Below are positions 45,674 through 61,000 of a stretch of 64,000 nt of DNA, one piece after another. The notes below the pieces were generated by a model. The model searched no databases. It was not told where the DNA came from and was given only the letters and a program-made list of their open reading frames with translations. The DNA lies in the NCBI GenBank assembly GCA_905331475.1, contig CAJNYU010002703.1:124001-188000 (forward strand), written 5' to 3'. The translations under genes were made by a program, and so were the position numbers. Source of the DNA: Rotaria socialis (lineage: Eukaryota > Rotifera > Eurotatoria > Philodinida > Philodinidae). Within the stretch, counting starts at the first letter, position 1. Each line of letters starts with the position of its first letter.

Positions 45674-48600
45674 TATTCATTAGTTGTGAGATTTTTGTTT
45701 TTAAATTTTAATCTAAAAAAGAAAATACAAATGTAAGAATGTCGATTGAGTTTTCTATTAGACTTTTCTTTCGAAAACAAAAATCTAACGAAGTTTTGTA
45801 TTTCAACAAGAACTCGATTTTTCTCATGAGGCTAACGGATGTGCAATATCCGTCATTCGAAGACAACTAAACTAGATTAACATTTTTTTTTTGATCTTCA
45901 ACATAAACAAAACAAAAAATAGCGAAGCTTATCTTTCGATATAATCAATGATGTGCATGAACTCTAGTTACTCGAACCAGAATCTATCGTTGAAGTTTCT
46001 ATAATAAATAACTGGAAACGTGATAAATTATTCAAATTTGGTCGGAGGTCTCGGCAAGTATGTTTAATCAGTTTTAGTCAAACAACGGGCGAATAAGAAA
46101 CATATATTTTTAGCTCATACACTTTTGTCATACAATAGAATTAATGGAATATTTGTTTAAAATCTGCCTTTCTAATGTTTCTACTTCTTCTTCTTTGTTT
46201 GTTTGTTCATTAAATTTATAATGAATAAAAAGAACAACTATGGTTATTTCTTTCAAAACACTATTTCTATCGTAATTAGGTTTTGTCTAAGCCTTAATGC
46301 CTAAAGAAATAGCAAGTAAAATTTCTTTTTTTCTTCTCGGCTAAGTAATGGAATGATGATGAAATACTATGTGTGTTTGTTTGATTTGATGAGTTGATGA
46401 TTAGTGAGTAAGAATAGACGCTAACACTAGTAATTCGATAAACGAGGTCGACTAGCGTTGACTGCAATACAAGATAGATGGATTGATAGACAGAGGAAGT
46501 CCAAAAGAAAGAGCGTGTATATATATATGTATGAATATGCGTATGAGTCTATCGATGCTTTGGTATAATATAATGCCGAAGGCTATTTATTTTGTTAGTG
46601 AAAGTCTCTCATTTTTCTCTGATTCATTATCTTCTTCAATTTTCTATCTACCATTATTTTTTGCATTTTGACACATATGTCATTGATTAGCGAGTCGTTT
46701 TTTATCATAGTTTACTCACAACCTTTATATATAGGAAATTGATCTCACTGGTATTTCCGGTTATAGTAAGAATAAGAGCACTTATTTTCTGAATGCTTAA
46801 GCAATGAAAAGGGAAGAAAACAAAGTGAGGACTGATGGCATAATTTTGATTTGATATAAACTATAATCGATTGGTTTATCTTCCACAGCTTCAAGCTGTA
46901 ATATTTTTTTTCTATAATATTATTAACTTAGCTGCAGAGAAAAAAAGCATACGTTGGCTAGCGTAACTATCAAGAAGATAAATCAACAACAGAAACCAAA
47001 GATTATATATATATATATATAGTATTCTAATATTGCTGATTTCTCTGATGTGACAGAAATGAATCTATTGAGGTTTTCAGCACACATGAACATATGCTTC
47101 AATGTTGACAGAACTAGCACGACTGTCTAATGATCATGATAATGATCATAACTGGCATAAATGATAGATACAATATAATAATGGTTGACCTACTTGATGG
47201 TATTGATTTGAGCTAATGAACTTCAATTGTCATTTACTTACTATCGACTGATTATTTCTAGAAAAAAACGTGGGCGTCAAAGAATGAGAATTGAAAAGCT
47301 TGTTCAATGTCAGTTCGTTAATGAGTAGTATATAGAAAAGCAAAAGCAAACAAAAGAACTGATCGTATTTGCAATTACTGACATGCACATTCATTCTTAT
47401 ATAGATAATAATCCAGATTTTTTCTTTATATTCAAGGCCCTCTATTTTCCTTTCTTGCTCTTCTGCGCTTCACTTGTACTACTCCCACATTGTGAACGAG
47501 ACTATGACAGACAGAGAGAGAGAGAGAGAAAAAAGCTTCGAATAGGGTGTGAAAGAAAGAAATAACATAACAGAGTTTTCTATAACTTTTGTATATGCGT
47601 AAATTAACCATCATTTCTATCCTATGACTTGTCTGTCTCGGTTATTTAAACATCTAGCATTTCTCGTGCGTACGAACATGTCAATTAAACGACAGACGAA
47701 AAGCTAGCTAAGAACTATTAGTGTCTTTTATTTTCAGTAATTTTTTCTAGTTTTTTTTTCTTTTCTCATATACAAAATCCATTCAAAGTTATTTAAGCGG
47801 AAAGCGATTGTAGTAGAAAAGTATTGATAGAATACGTCTTCTTCTTTTTACATATCCTATTATTTAAGGATGAATTTAATTATTATTGATACAGAAATAA
47901 ACATAACAAAACATCCTATGAAAAATTGATGTACTCAACATCATATGAAAAAAACAAACATAAACTAAACTAATTTATTCGTTTTACTTCCTGAATTGAT
48001 GGGTCATCATTAACAATTTTATTTAAATAATTAGCTGAAAAGATGAAAAGAAATTTCATCATATTTTTTTCCTTCATGTATTAAAAAAATATTTTCGGGC
48101 GTGATTGCTTCATTGTTTAATTGCATGTTAGTGAGAATAGAAATGACAGCAGGCTATGCATGCATATTAGTACGGATGAAAATGTGAGTTTTCTAGTTTA
48201 TTTTTTGACGATTTAATTACGTCATTGGGGTTGTCGGATTCAATTTATCTAGTTAGCTATTATATGGTTAAAATAAGATTACAGACTTGATGTTGTGTAT
48301 TTATTTTTGCTGTCTACATTGTGTAAAGAATGTGTTCATGGTTGATCTAACAAAAAAAACAGCAGCAGTGAGCAACAGTGCCAATCGATCGGGACGCTGT
48401 TCCACTTTAAGCAGAAATCGATCACCCACAAAAAGTTACGGATAGAAAGGAGAAATGAAAAAACAGAATTCATATTTACATATCAGTTGCTCTTGTTCAA
48501 CGACAGTAACGTTTGATTCAAGCAGAAAATGGTGAAAATATATACGAAAATGCTTTTCACAAGGATCAGTTCAGCCTGTTAGCATGACGTTTTAACCATA

Positions 48601-51600
48601 GTTCTACTCGATAGAACCCATATAATTAAATATCAACCAATGATTGTGTAAGCTGCAACTTAGAGGCAAAAATATTTTTCTTTTGTAAAAGTGAACATTT
48701 GAAATCAATCGTTTGGATATTTTGGCTAACATACTGTATTAATCCTACTATCATAAGGGAAGATCTTTTACATTTCTTTATGGGCTTATGCCGATAATGC
48801 ATCCTATTTATTATGTCACTGTCGGTTTCAATTACAATATAACTGGTCAAAAGTTATTCGGTACCATAAGAATTTACAGCAATCGTTTGGATAAAAACAT
48901 AAACCTGAATTTATCTTTCAGAAGAAACAAAAATATTCTTTCTCCTACAAAACTTCCCCGTAAGGCGAAAACAAAATAATCGATATCTGCTGGTATCTTA
49001 CCAATTTCTCCATGGCAGGAGAGAAACGGTTCATTCATTTCTGCTGGAATAGCATCGTTTTTGGTTGAGTTTTGTCTGAGAGTCGATAAGGAGATGATCC
49101 ATGTCTCTCTGTTTTTGGTGAAGTTCTACTTAGAAAGGAATTTGTTCCTGATGAAGTGTTTTTTCTTAACTTTTTGTGAGTAAACGATTTCTGCTGTAAA
49201 CGGAAGAGTTTCTCGATGTTGCCTAGTCCTCGAAAAAAAGAACATATTAGACATGAGGGTTTTAATTTTTTTTTATATGTTGTAATCAATATGTTTCTAT
49301 ACATATGGAAAATTCTTTCATCGAATAATTACATTTTCTATAGTCAATATTATCTGAACATATTTTTCAATGCATTGGATACCTGGCTGTAAAAAATTAA
49401 GAATTCAAAGGAGCGTAATTTATTAATTAAATATAACCATTGGATGTTAACATGCAACATTCTGATCGATCAACTAAAGAAACAAACCAGTTATAAATAA
49501 AATATGCACGCTTTTGCTAGCAGACATTGATTACATGTTTGTCTGCTGATAAGAATTTCTTTATGATCATAGGAAAAAATTCCAGAGTTAGAAAACATAA
49601 TGTTTGGCATGATTCGATTCTATTATGTTGTTTTCTTTCTCTTAAAGACTTATGTTCTAGAGGTTTAATCGAGTAATTCGCTTGTTAGACGTTGAACGTG
49701 ATGCGAGGTTTCATTCTGTTACTTATTTTTCTAAATTGATTTTCTAGTACAAAATTTCTTCGCACATTATACATGACTAGATGTATTATTGAAAGTGTTG
49801 TGTAAGTCAAAAGAATCTCAGAAAGAAAACAATGTGTCTTATAATTAAATAACTCATAAATTTTAAATAATGATTATTATTGTCAGTGAGATATTGAACA
49901 ATTGTCTAGCTTCATCGAAGGTCATCAATCTAATATAATCTGACAGAAGCCAAAGCATATTGACGCGCACTTAATAACCATTGACTTATACCAGAAGAAG
50001 AAGAAAAATACAATCGGAGCATGAACTTTTTGTCGATGTTTAAAGAATATTTCTTCTTGAGTTGATTTGGTAACAAATTGGTTTTTTTATTTTAGTGACT
50101 ATCTAGAGAAAATGTTATTTACGATTTGTACACTATCATGACTACTAGATATAGTATAAATGACGTGCTCAAACTGAAACACTTCTTGACACATCGATGG
50201 AAACAGATGCATGCCTAATAAGGATTATTACCATGAGACATGCTTTTCACGAAGAATAATCATCGAAAGTTATTTTTATAATTTTCAAAAATAGACGAAA
50301 TTTTTCACGCATTATTTTCTTCGTGTGGAAATGTTTTTCATTGACTAAAAAAAAAACAAATTATCCTATTGTAATAACCTTCGCTATTCTTGTCATACTC
50401 TAATTATCGATCTTTGTTCTCTTCTAAACATAACGCATTTCTAAAGGAAACAACAAAGCCTGTTGCTCTTTGATGTTTGTGAATTGCAAAATAATTGAAT
50501 ACTTGAAACCTGTAATCATTTTTTCTTCAAAGTCAGGAAAATAATTGCTATAAAAATCTAGATAAAACAACAATTGTGCGGCATATTGATGATACATCAA
50601 GGAGTCATCACGAACTTTAAAAAAGCATAAGAAGAATATGTATTCTTGCAAATAAAATCGACCAGGATGCCCCTTAAGGTATTCCGAAAATAAATAAAGA
50701 ACGGATGATACATGGTGCGATCTCATAAACCGACTAATGTAGATAATATCTAGTAAACATACATTTAGTCTATTCTTGAACTACTGAAAAGAATATATTA
50801 ATATTTTTCTAAACGGAAATGGTTTTATTGTTGATTAAAAAAATAGTATCTTAAAATGTAATCTATAAATATCTATTCGTCCAAAAGAAAAAAAAACATT
50901 TATAATGACGAAAAACGGATGGCGTTTCGTTTTTTGCTTTTAAAGTAAAAGAGTGATTACAAAATGTTGAACAATCTAAAATAATTATTTCATAGACTTT
51001 TCTTTTTGTTTCGCTAATAATAACATTATCGTGTCAAGTTTCATAGCAAATGAGTAAAAAAGATTTCCTATTCTGAAGTATGTATTAGTAATATAAGATA
51101 CGCATAAATCTTTGCATATGCAAGATAACAACCAAACAAATTTGGTGTCATTTTCTGGTTAAGAAATGTATTCATTTTTTTCTCTCTATGAAACCGATAC
51201 CAAGATAATCAATTCATTATTTAAATGTTTTCTTTCAAGACAAAATAACCTTCCGCAGCAGTCCTCGACGCACCAGGAACCCTTGTATAAACGAAGCAAC
51301 ACACAATTCATAAAATTTCTTTAGCAATCGATATTTTTATCATGATTTCTTCAATTTATTGACTTTTTCTATGCGTTAATTTACATCTTAGCAATTTTAG
51401 TAGAGTAAGAACAAGATTTTGTCGATCGGTGTGGCACAGCACAAAACAAAAGCATTCATTAGAAAAAGCTATTAGGAAATAATACTAGATTAAGAGAAAT
51501 ATATTCTATTTTTTCTTTTAATTCATGTCTCGCAGCCATGAAATTAGGTCTACGTAGAGGCTGCATTTAGATTATTCTATACGACAACAAAATCGTTTAA

Positions 51601-54600
51601 TTTAGCTATAGAAAATGCCGACAACGTTTCGCACTTTAACACATCATCGTTGACAAGATTTGCGTTAAGTAAAAGCATATTCTGTTCTGTTAAACTTCAT
51701 TGTCTACTCTTTTAAGAAAACATTTCACCGATGTACTTTCCTGTGCAAAGTACAACATGCTTTCAAGTTGACGAGGGCGTCCTCAGAGGAAATGAATATG
51801 ACTTTAACTATATTCTATGACATGAATTCAATATCCAAGAACCTATTTCTATCCGAAAATAGATATGAAACTCTAGATAATGCTATAAGGCTAACCAAGC
51901 ATCGAATTTTCAACGTTTCATGTGAAATAGTACCTAAGCCTTTAAAGCTAAGGAGTTAATAGTCACAAAATGTGACACAACATAATAATGAAAAAAGAGA
52001 AGAGAAAATTCTTTTATGTTAAAATAAGTATTTTTTATGTCGATTTATCAAAAAATAAAACTAGAAGAATGTTTTTTTTTGTTTTGAGGAACTCTTTTTA
52101 ATTCTATAGAGTTTTTTCATGGCTAGTTTTATTCGTACAAATGAACTGGAAATTCTTGATTAAGATGATATCACATTTTGTTTTGTTTTGTTCACAATGA
52201 CTCAATCTTTAGTAAGCGAACATTAAAAACCACAGTGAACTTATGAGATGTCTACTGAAAATGGCTGCCTTTTTTTTCTTCTTTTTAGAACTGCTTATAT
52301 TTGTTGAACGATAAAGCTAGCCTATAACTGATTCAATGTTTAAAGAAGAAGACACGAGCATTAAATGTCTTACTGATATTATGAAGCCTAATGAATTCTA
52401 TAACCCCAGGAACACTACTACTTTCAATAGTATTCTATTTTACTTGTACTGTCGTAGAAATATTGTTGATGAGAGTACTAAGAGAAAACGTTTGACTCGT
52501 ATGAAGAACTTAATGGAAAATGCCTTGATAATGTTTCTCTGATTGACAGACATGCAGACTATGAATTTTCTAATATATCAAGGGCTTTGGCATATTAAAA
52601 TCGAAAAAAAAACGTGACTATTCAGAGCAAACAAAATTTTTTGGTGTTTGATATTCTATTCTATGTTAGTCATCCGTTTGAGCTGCTATTAATTATAGAA
52701 ACGATATGAGTCTATTCTTCTTCTTTGACGAGACTACATCATTACACAGTATTCAATTAGTTTTACAGTAATTATTGAGAACATTTTTTCTTTATAACAT
52801 AAATTTTAGACTAAAAAGCAACTGCAATTAGCAGAACACATAATGATCTATTATACGTAACACGAACAATTCCCCTCGGCGTTTTTAATGCAACTGATTT
52901 TTTTAGAAAAACTTTTGCCGTAGAAACTAGAACAACAATTGTTAAACTCAGCATGTAGGATGATATTAAACAGTAAAAATGAACCCCCACTCTTCAACAG
53001 TGTGTAACATTGCAGACTCCAGCGGAAATGTTCGAGCCAAAACTACTGAAACGCCGAGTATATTAAAAAAATATTGTCTGCATATAAATTTTTCTCACCA
53101 AGGAAATTGGATGTAGTATAGCTATCTAATTAAATAAATATACGGAAGAAAGAAAAAGGAATTCAACTCAGTCAAAACATGATAGAAAATGTGCTGTTAA
53201 CAAGGAAGAGAAAATGATGAAACTTTATTCTCTGATCGTGACCTTTTCCATTTACTTTACTATTGATGACTATTTTTGTTATCTATTTAAATCTAGAAGT
53301 TCTTGGTGCTTAATAGAGATCGTTAAATAGATTATCTTCTTATTGTTCTATTTACATTCATTATATTAAACTAACATTGGTCTATGTAAAATATTCATAT
53401 TCGCAGAAAATCGAATAAGCCAAAAATAATAAACGTTACCGAGTACTATACAACGATCTATATTGGTCACAAATGAATTCTAAAACTTTTCATTACCTAT
53501 CTGACGTTTTAATAGAATTTTAGTGAATGATGATAATTCCAATGAAAATACCAAATCATATATCTCTCAAAAAAGAACAACTCAAAAATTATTTCTATTT
53601 ATGATTTTTTTCTCAGTCTCTCTTTTTTTTTGTTCTTTCAACGGATTCAGCTCAATCAAACACATGATTGTATGTTAAGTTCGTCAAGTGACATGATGCT
53701 TTAAAAGAAATTCTTTGTCTAATCACCGTTCGCGTGTCAACGAATAATCAAAATACTATAGACTATCTAATAAACACAAATGCAAATTATTTGCACTGGT
53801 GATATGAATTTAGATTATGTAAATTTGAGTGCAATGTGTCCTGCATACTGCAAAAGTTTCTGTTTTAGTTAAACCTTAAAAGTAAACTAAAGAAGAACTT
53901 CATTTATGATCTGTACTTGCAGATTTGTTTTCTCATTGTGCACTTTATAGGACGATGTATCTGTAAGCAGTTCGTTGTTAAAGTTTTACGTTATGTAGGT
54001 CCAGAACATGCATATCTTCTTTTTCATAATATTGCATGATAATAATCAGATAATGTATCTTCTTCAGATAGAGTATTAATCCAAAATTCTCGGACTACAT
54101 AATTGTTTAAAACCATTTTTTCTATAAAATTATAGAAAAACATCAATAATTAGTATAATTAAAACAAAGGCTTCCTACTTGTGTCTAGTTGTGTCAAGAA
54201 AATGAAAGACTATTTATAATGTCAACATCTGCAATATATCAATAAAAATAATCTAAAAAGATTTGAAAAGTAGCTGCTCAATATGACATTAATGTGCTGT
54301 CGAGTACGTGATCGATGCATCCCGCACGACACTCATTTTCGGCTCCCTAAACGTATATCAACCTCTCGGCATTCATCGAAGCGTTAAGAGTACTCAGGGA
54401 GAGTAAATCTATCGAAAGAATACTATCGGCTCCTCTGGCACATTTCAACCACTCAAGAGAAAGAAATAATGTGGAAAAATAATTCTGAATGTCCCAGCAG
54501 AAGGAAGTCTAGGGCGGTAACAGTTTGGAATGTCACATTTATATTTGACAATATCAAATGTTTCCCATAAAACAATTTTCAAATAGTGTTAATTTGATTC

Positions 54601-57600
54601 CCTTGGTTTTAATCATTTACATTAGACATATATTGCCCTGTTAATTTCACCATTTTCTAAGAAATACTCAGTATGAAATGATCAAAATTAACAAATCAAA
54701 TCGAAATCCGTCAGTCCTTTTCCAGAAAAAACACTCAAATCGAATTATTCCGTTATAAATATTGATTCTATACTTCATTACACTAAATTTCATTAATGAG
54801 GTCTTGACACAGCCATTTGCAATTCACATCAAATGTTGCTCTCTTAAATAAAAAGATATTGTTTGGAATTATTAAAACTTGCTTTCATAAGCTAAAATAA
54901 TAAACACAATCTTGATGGTACTGATCTTCTATTAACCGAAAACATTCTTTTCAGAGAAGAATAATTGCTAATAGATATTTTTCAAGATCAACGGATTTCA
55001 GTTGCTCGGCAATGAGATATTTATCAATAAAAGTACTTCAATTTTTGAATCGAATTTCGATGCTGTCGGATTGGCCGAAAAAGTCGCGTTAAATGCCGAA
55101 GTTTAATTTCAATTTTTAGAATACAACTATAACATTGTAATGCTGTTGAATGTAAACTTGAATGAAAAAAAAAACGTAAAATTTGTAAATCATGAAACAA
55201 ATCGATTTCATTATCCATTGATAACATACACAATCCTTCGTCCAATGCTTTTTAAGCGTAAAACAAAATATCATAAAAATTTAATTTTTTTTAAACAGTT
55301 ATCATAACTTATCTGCTTCTTGTGTGTACACTTTTGCATGTATGTTATTCTAGCGTGAGAGAGCTGGAAAAAACTTTGGTTGGAATTTCCGACGTCTCTG
55401 CAAAATGGTTTACTAATAGTCACTTTATATCTGGTGTTTCACAATGTTATACAATTTTTCTCTTTAAATACGAGTAAATTATCTATATAAAAGATAGTTT
55501 GATTGGTCCCAAAACTTTACTGTGTAAACTTTTACTATTCGATTCGGCTAACACAATATTATAAGTTGACACACTGCGTTTTCTGAACAAGTGAATGTTG
55601 AAAAAGGGTTTTTTTCCACCTTGAATAATTTTTATTTTTTCTAGCCGCACCATAGGTACTTACTTTCCATATAGAGCCCTTAAAAAAATTAATCATCTTC
55701 AATCTAGTGACGGGAAAGATCAAAGATCCATTTCTCTCTTCGATACCACTGATCATCAAGAAATGAGCTAGTTTCGGGCAAACTTCTAACATGATATTTC
55801 AGTGATGAGTATCCTTGATATCCAAGAAAATGAAATAATTAAAAACGGATCATCTTGACATGTCTGTCTAGAAACAGAAAAAAGACGTATATATTCGTTA
55901 AGTTTTAGATCACGAGGATTTGTTTGCGATTTTGTTGTTTTAATGAAAATTTAGTCTATGGATATGTTATATTACCTGATGAAATCGAATCGAATAATAG
56001 ATTTACAGAGAAGTAAATTTTTACTAGAAGACTTTTGAAACAAACTTTATCGGAACCATCAGTTGAAAATTCGTCTTCGTGATTTGATTGATCTTTCCAG
56101 ATTTAACAAATAATATCAGGTTAAATTGCGCTTAGTAGAACTCCTAAAAAAATAAAATTGTTAGTACTAATAATCAAGATCGTTATTACACCGGAAAACT
56201 TCAAATCTTTGTAGACAGCTCATGACATATGATGATAGTTATTTAAAATTCAATTGCTAAGAAAAAAGAATCATTTTCCATTTTTATTTATAGCTGTTTA
56301 AATAATATCGATATAATTTATTTATTTATGCACGACAGACTTTTCCGATTTCCTGTGTTTCTTTTCCGCTTTCTAATGAGGTATCCAATAGTATCACAAG
56401 CGTTCGAATGATTTTTTTATCTTTACATTTTATCGATTACTGCTTTCTTTTCGTTCATGTCCTCACGTTATAGCTATATCATCATGGAGCAAATACTGTC
56501 AGGATTATAATGACCTTCTGCGCTTTTCACTGTTGCTATTTCAAGACAAACCAATGTATCAAATCGCCCATCTTATTGACACGAAGGGAATAACTCCTCA
56601 TGTATGAAACATAAATAATTCCCAAGTTAAAATCAGGAAACCTACTTCTGATTTCCCTGGAGCAAATAATGATCGTACACGAGATCCTGTAATATTTTGT
56701 TTTGCGCACAAGTTTCTACAACTACTATTGCTTGATCATAGCAAATTTTTTCAGGGTTCTCTTACTATGGATAATTTTGACATTGATTTATATCAGTGAC
56801 GGTTGTTGAATAGCATTTATTACATCCGTTCAGTTATGTTCTAAACTTTTTGTTCCCAATGAGCAGAATCAAAAATAACTAAGAAATCAATTCGAATAAA
56901 CTGAACAAACTAAATAAAGAAAAAATTGATGATAATATTTTTCTCAAAGATTTTAGATAAAAGAAACACTAAACCAAGATATAAGTTCATCTATTAGAAT
57001 CAAACAAAGAATCTATAGCAAACAATACTCTACAGGCCTTAAGACACGAGGCGAGCAATTCATTTGTAAAACATCAACAAGAGAAAAACTCATGGAACGA
57101 GAAAAAGAATAGGAAACAAAGAGAAAACTTCATCATAGGTATCACATAGAAAGGAAAAATACTATAAAACACTAGCATGATAACGGAAATGAAGCGCATG
57201 AGAGAGGAAACATGTTGTTACCTTACAGTCAACGATTAAAAAAGGAAGTGATACAAGTTTGCTGGCATGTCAACTCATCAGAAGTTGACTCGGTCGACGG
57301 TAGTAATCGAATACCTGAAATGAAGAAGGAAAAAACTTACCCCTAGAAAAATAAAAACTTGAGACTGAATAGAGCTATATTTGATCAACCGGAGGCATCG
57401 ATTGAAAAACAGAGAAAATGATTACAATAAAATATTCACTATGCAGATTAAACAAATATTTTTGCCGCATTCCATAGCACTCAGATGTTCGCGATGATAA
57501 AATAACTATTTAATAAGTATTGCTTGAATAGACGTTGTTTTTTTATTTACTGAGTAAGGATGTTTTTGCATATTGAACTTCTTGTTCGCCTTAAACCATA

Positions 57601-57997
57601 CGATCATTAATTGGTGAATTCAGAATACACTACGTTTACTGAAAAAATGATCTCATCTATATTTGATGCTGATACTTGTCTATCATGAACTTGAACAATA
57701 TTTGTTCGTACATATTCAATTATTTCTTGTAAATTAGTTACTCTATTTCTTAATTGAATCATTTTTCGGACTATTACATGTATACATATGTTTCTTGTCT
57801 TCTAAAGTGGAATGGTTCCCGGTGTACTAACACAGTTTAGTATATACAGATGTCTTTTTTTTTGTTATATCGTCTATTGTTAAACGCTATTAGACGGCTC
57901 CTAGAATGTTCCAGACAGTTTCATCAATGTAGAAAAAATTGTTTTCTATGCGATGATATGATTCCGCTGCTCCCATTATATGATATATTCAATTATG
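45674..57997. other. gene-poor stretch, upstream of the GPCR
   Basis: About 12 kb without an exon chain I can support on either strand. It contains poly-A/T runs, a TA run near 47007-47022 and a GA run near 47511-47530. Isolated open frames (50424-50726 minus, 52336-52542 plus) have no splice partners or recognised domains. The GPCR promoter should lie within the first kilobases. Confidence 0.4.
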
Positions 57998-58070
57998 CCA
58001 CGGATGGCGTAGTGGTTCTATGCATCTGATTTAGTCAGATAGCAGAAGGTTCGGTTCCTCCCCCTAGCAC
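57998..58070 (+). repeat. tRNA-like sequence, probably tRNA pseudogene or SINE head
   Basis: RNA polymerase III promoter boxes are present: A box TGGCGTAGTGG (58005-58015) and B box GGTTCGGTTCC (58048-58058). A D stem (GCGT/ATGC), an anticodon stem (ATCTG/CAGAT) with a seven-base loop, and a T stem (GAAGG/CCTCC, one mismatch) can be drawn. The acceptor strands do not pair, so it is unlikely to be a working tRNA. The loop ATTTAGT would place UUA as anticodon. No neighbouring copy was seen to prove a SINE. Confidence 0.5.
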
Positions 58071-61000
58071 GGTGTTTTGGTTTCAAAGATATTCGACAAT
58101 GGAAGAATAGTCAAGAAAGAAAAAACAATTCAATACACGTGGATTCGTCATCACTGCCTCTCGAGTTTGTTTGTTTTCTGTTCTTTGTATTCTGTTCTCT
58201 ATATGTTATCGTTATCTTTCTCTCTCGTAAGCGTCTGAAAAAAATGTACTAAAAATCATAAAAAATTTAGGATGTCACGAATGAATAGAGCGAAATTAAA
58301 AAAAGAATATATATATATATATTCAATTGAATCTAATACAAGAGAATACAACGGATTCCTTATCGATCTATATGCAAGCTCGTTGAGTCTGTTTTTCCTT
58401 AAATTCTCATAGATCTTTATGTGAAAACAACGATCTATTTCTATCACACTCAGCTTCTGAAGTTATTCGCACTGGAAAAATATCGATCTGTGTGACACTT
58501 AAAAGAGTTCTAATATATTTCCGGTAAATAATTAACCAGTTGACGATCAATGTAAACAACTAGATATAAATCAATAGTTGTAACTCTTATATCGTGGAAT
58601 ATCGGAAATTAAAAAAAGAATTTCTTTGACTGGCCTAGTCGACAAAAGGACGAAATGTATTCATGAAAAGAACAGTGAGGATACGAACTAAAACGATACA
58701 ACGTCAATACTATTCGTGAATCAATGTTCTCTACTTGTCAAAAACTATATACACTTTTTTTGTAGTTATATTTTATGTGTCATTAGCATCCTTACGAATA
58801 TTGTTGGAGAAGAGTTGTTTAAGGAATATCAAAATTTTTTTCGATGCATGTTAACATGTTGTCCTCTATCGTACTAAATATCCTTAGCTGTTGAAAAGAC
58901 CAGATAAAATTTCGTAGTAAATTTGTTATTTGTCATCAACATGTTACATATCATGGACTACTTGCAATCGTCGATAAATAATATTGATGAATACAAACAC
59001 ATAAAGTGATCCATTGTTTTAATGCACATAAACATTTACATTATAATAACCATGCCGCGAATTAGAACGTAGTAAATAACCAATCGCAGAATTGACGAGT
59101 GCCTGTTTTCAATTAGTTTGCTTTTATCATTAAGGATCTCATACTGTTCGTGCTTCATGCTGATCATCTCAGTATCACTTTCGACGGCATGTGTACATTG
59201 CTCTCTAATCTTTAATAAACTTTCGGGATTTTTGAAGCACTGAATGTTACAGTTTCAAATATGGAATGTCTTTCATTAGACATAGAATTTAGTCGCAGTA
59301 CATGATTAATGTGATCGCATACGATAAAAAATACTAATGAAATGTTTTGTTTGCCTAACAGATATTATCATGTTGATGTTCTATTCTACTAAGATTTAGT
59401 ATATCAATAAACACAACATATGGAAAACATATATGTATATATATCAGACAGTATCCAGGCCATTCTCTATAAAACTACAGTACATGAGGCGGAAAATAAT
59501 AGAACCAATAATAAATTTTAGCATAATTGATCAACATGATCAATCTATTTGTTAATATACCAGAAGGCAATAGCATTAAATTCGAAGATTTATATTTTAT
59601 AATAATTGTAAAGCTATAACTGATGAGTCTCAATTGTGATGGAAACTGAACCGAGAGGAACATATATCTTGGATGAAATATGAATGCATAAAACGAAATC
59701 ATAGCTCAGCTAGAATACTAATAATATAATTATATTAAATTTAAAAAAAAACTTATATTTTGTTCAAGCAAATTACCGGTCTTTTACATAGTCATCTAAA
59801 TGGAGCATGATGTGAATTGTCATATTTTGACATTGACAAATATAGGAAAAGTCAAATTATAGTGCACAAAAAGTTGTAATTATGTGTCTACTATCTCCCT
59901 AACACTTTGGCTTGTGGTCAATATGTCAAGGCCTTATAAGATATATATATATATATACGTGGTATAGGACTCTCGTTCTTTCGTTAAATAAGGTGTTGAA
60001 AAGTCAAGAGTCAAATTGTTACTGTACCGATTGGATTCATAGATGTTTCGATGACTGAAGCTATCGGCAACATTCTCACATGAAGCGTATCATAGGAGAA
60101 AATAGTCTATTCTTGAATGTCTTTACACTCATGGCTCTCATAAATCAAAGGCACATAATGATCTAATAATTATCATGTCCAGATAAAATGAGTAACTTAA
60201 TAACTAAGAAGAGGTTGCAATGTCAAAATGAGTGCTGACAAGAATCAAGAGCTCTAATATAATTTAATGAAAAAAAAAATTCTACAATATTTATTTTCGC
60301 AGATCTTCATATCAGCGATCGGCATTGAGCGGATTTCATTACATCGATAAGAAATAAGGTCTTTTTTGTTTTAGTTGAAACCCAAACTTATGCTCGTACA
60401 GGCATTTGGCACGAAGAGATCTTACTATTTTTATTATTATACGACCGACACTATTTATCACAGTTTTAACGAAGAAGCCATAGACAAAGAGCTATTCTGT
60501 TAGCTCTAATATTCCTATGCACTACTATTATTCAAATCCTCAAAAGGCTTCATCAACTGAATGAAACTGTAGATTTTACTCGATTAGAGATAAGTTGAAA
60601 TTAAATCTTATTCGCTACCTCAAGATTTCTTTTGAATGAAAGATTTATAAATGCGAGTATTTGTATTTTCTATACTTTCATAACATGAAAGAATATTAAA
60701 AAATAAGATGATACCTGTTTTTCGAGAATTATTTTGTACACACACGAACATATTAAATGAATCTTGACTAAACTCGGCAACATTGCAGTAATTTGTTTTT
60801 TGATTGTTGCTATACAAAGTAGATACTAGTGCCGCTCGGGAACAAATTTTTTCTGTTCGCCATTTTCTACGGAAGTCGACGACGCAAAATATCGTGCAGA
60901 CTTCGGAAACGAGAACGATATTAAAAGTAAACGTTTCCGAAAATCACTTTTTATTCTGTTTTCTTAATACATTACATTACTTTTATGTAGCACCTTATGG

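Noticed and set aside
50424-50726. 100-codon minus-strand open frame in the gene desert
   Set aside because: Looks somewhat protein-like but has no splice partners, no recognised motif and AT-driven composition.
52336-52542. 68-codon plus-strand open frame
   Set aside because: Isolated, no domain, no neighbouring exon signals.
57998-58070. Functional tRNA gene
   Set aside because: The acceptor strands do not pair and the anticodon would read a stop codon.
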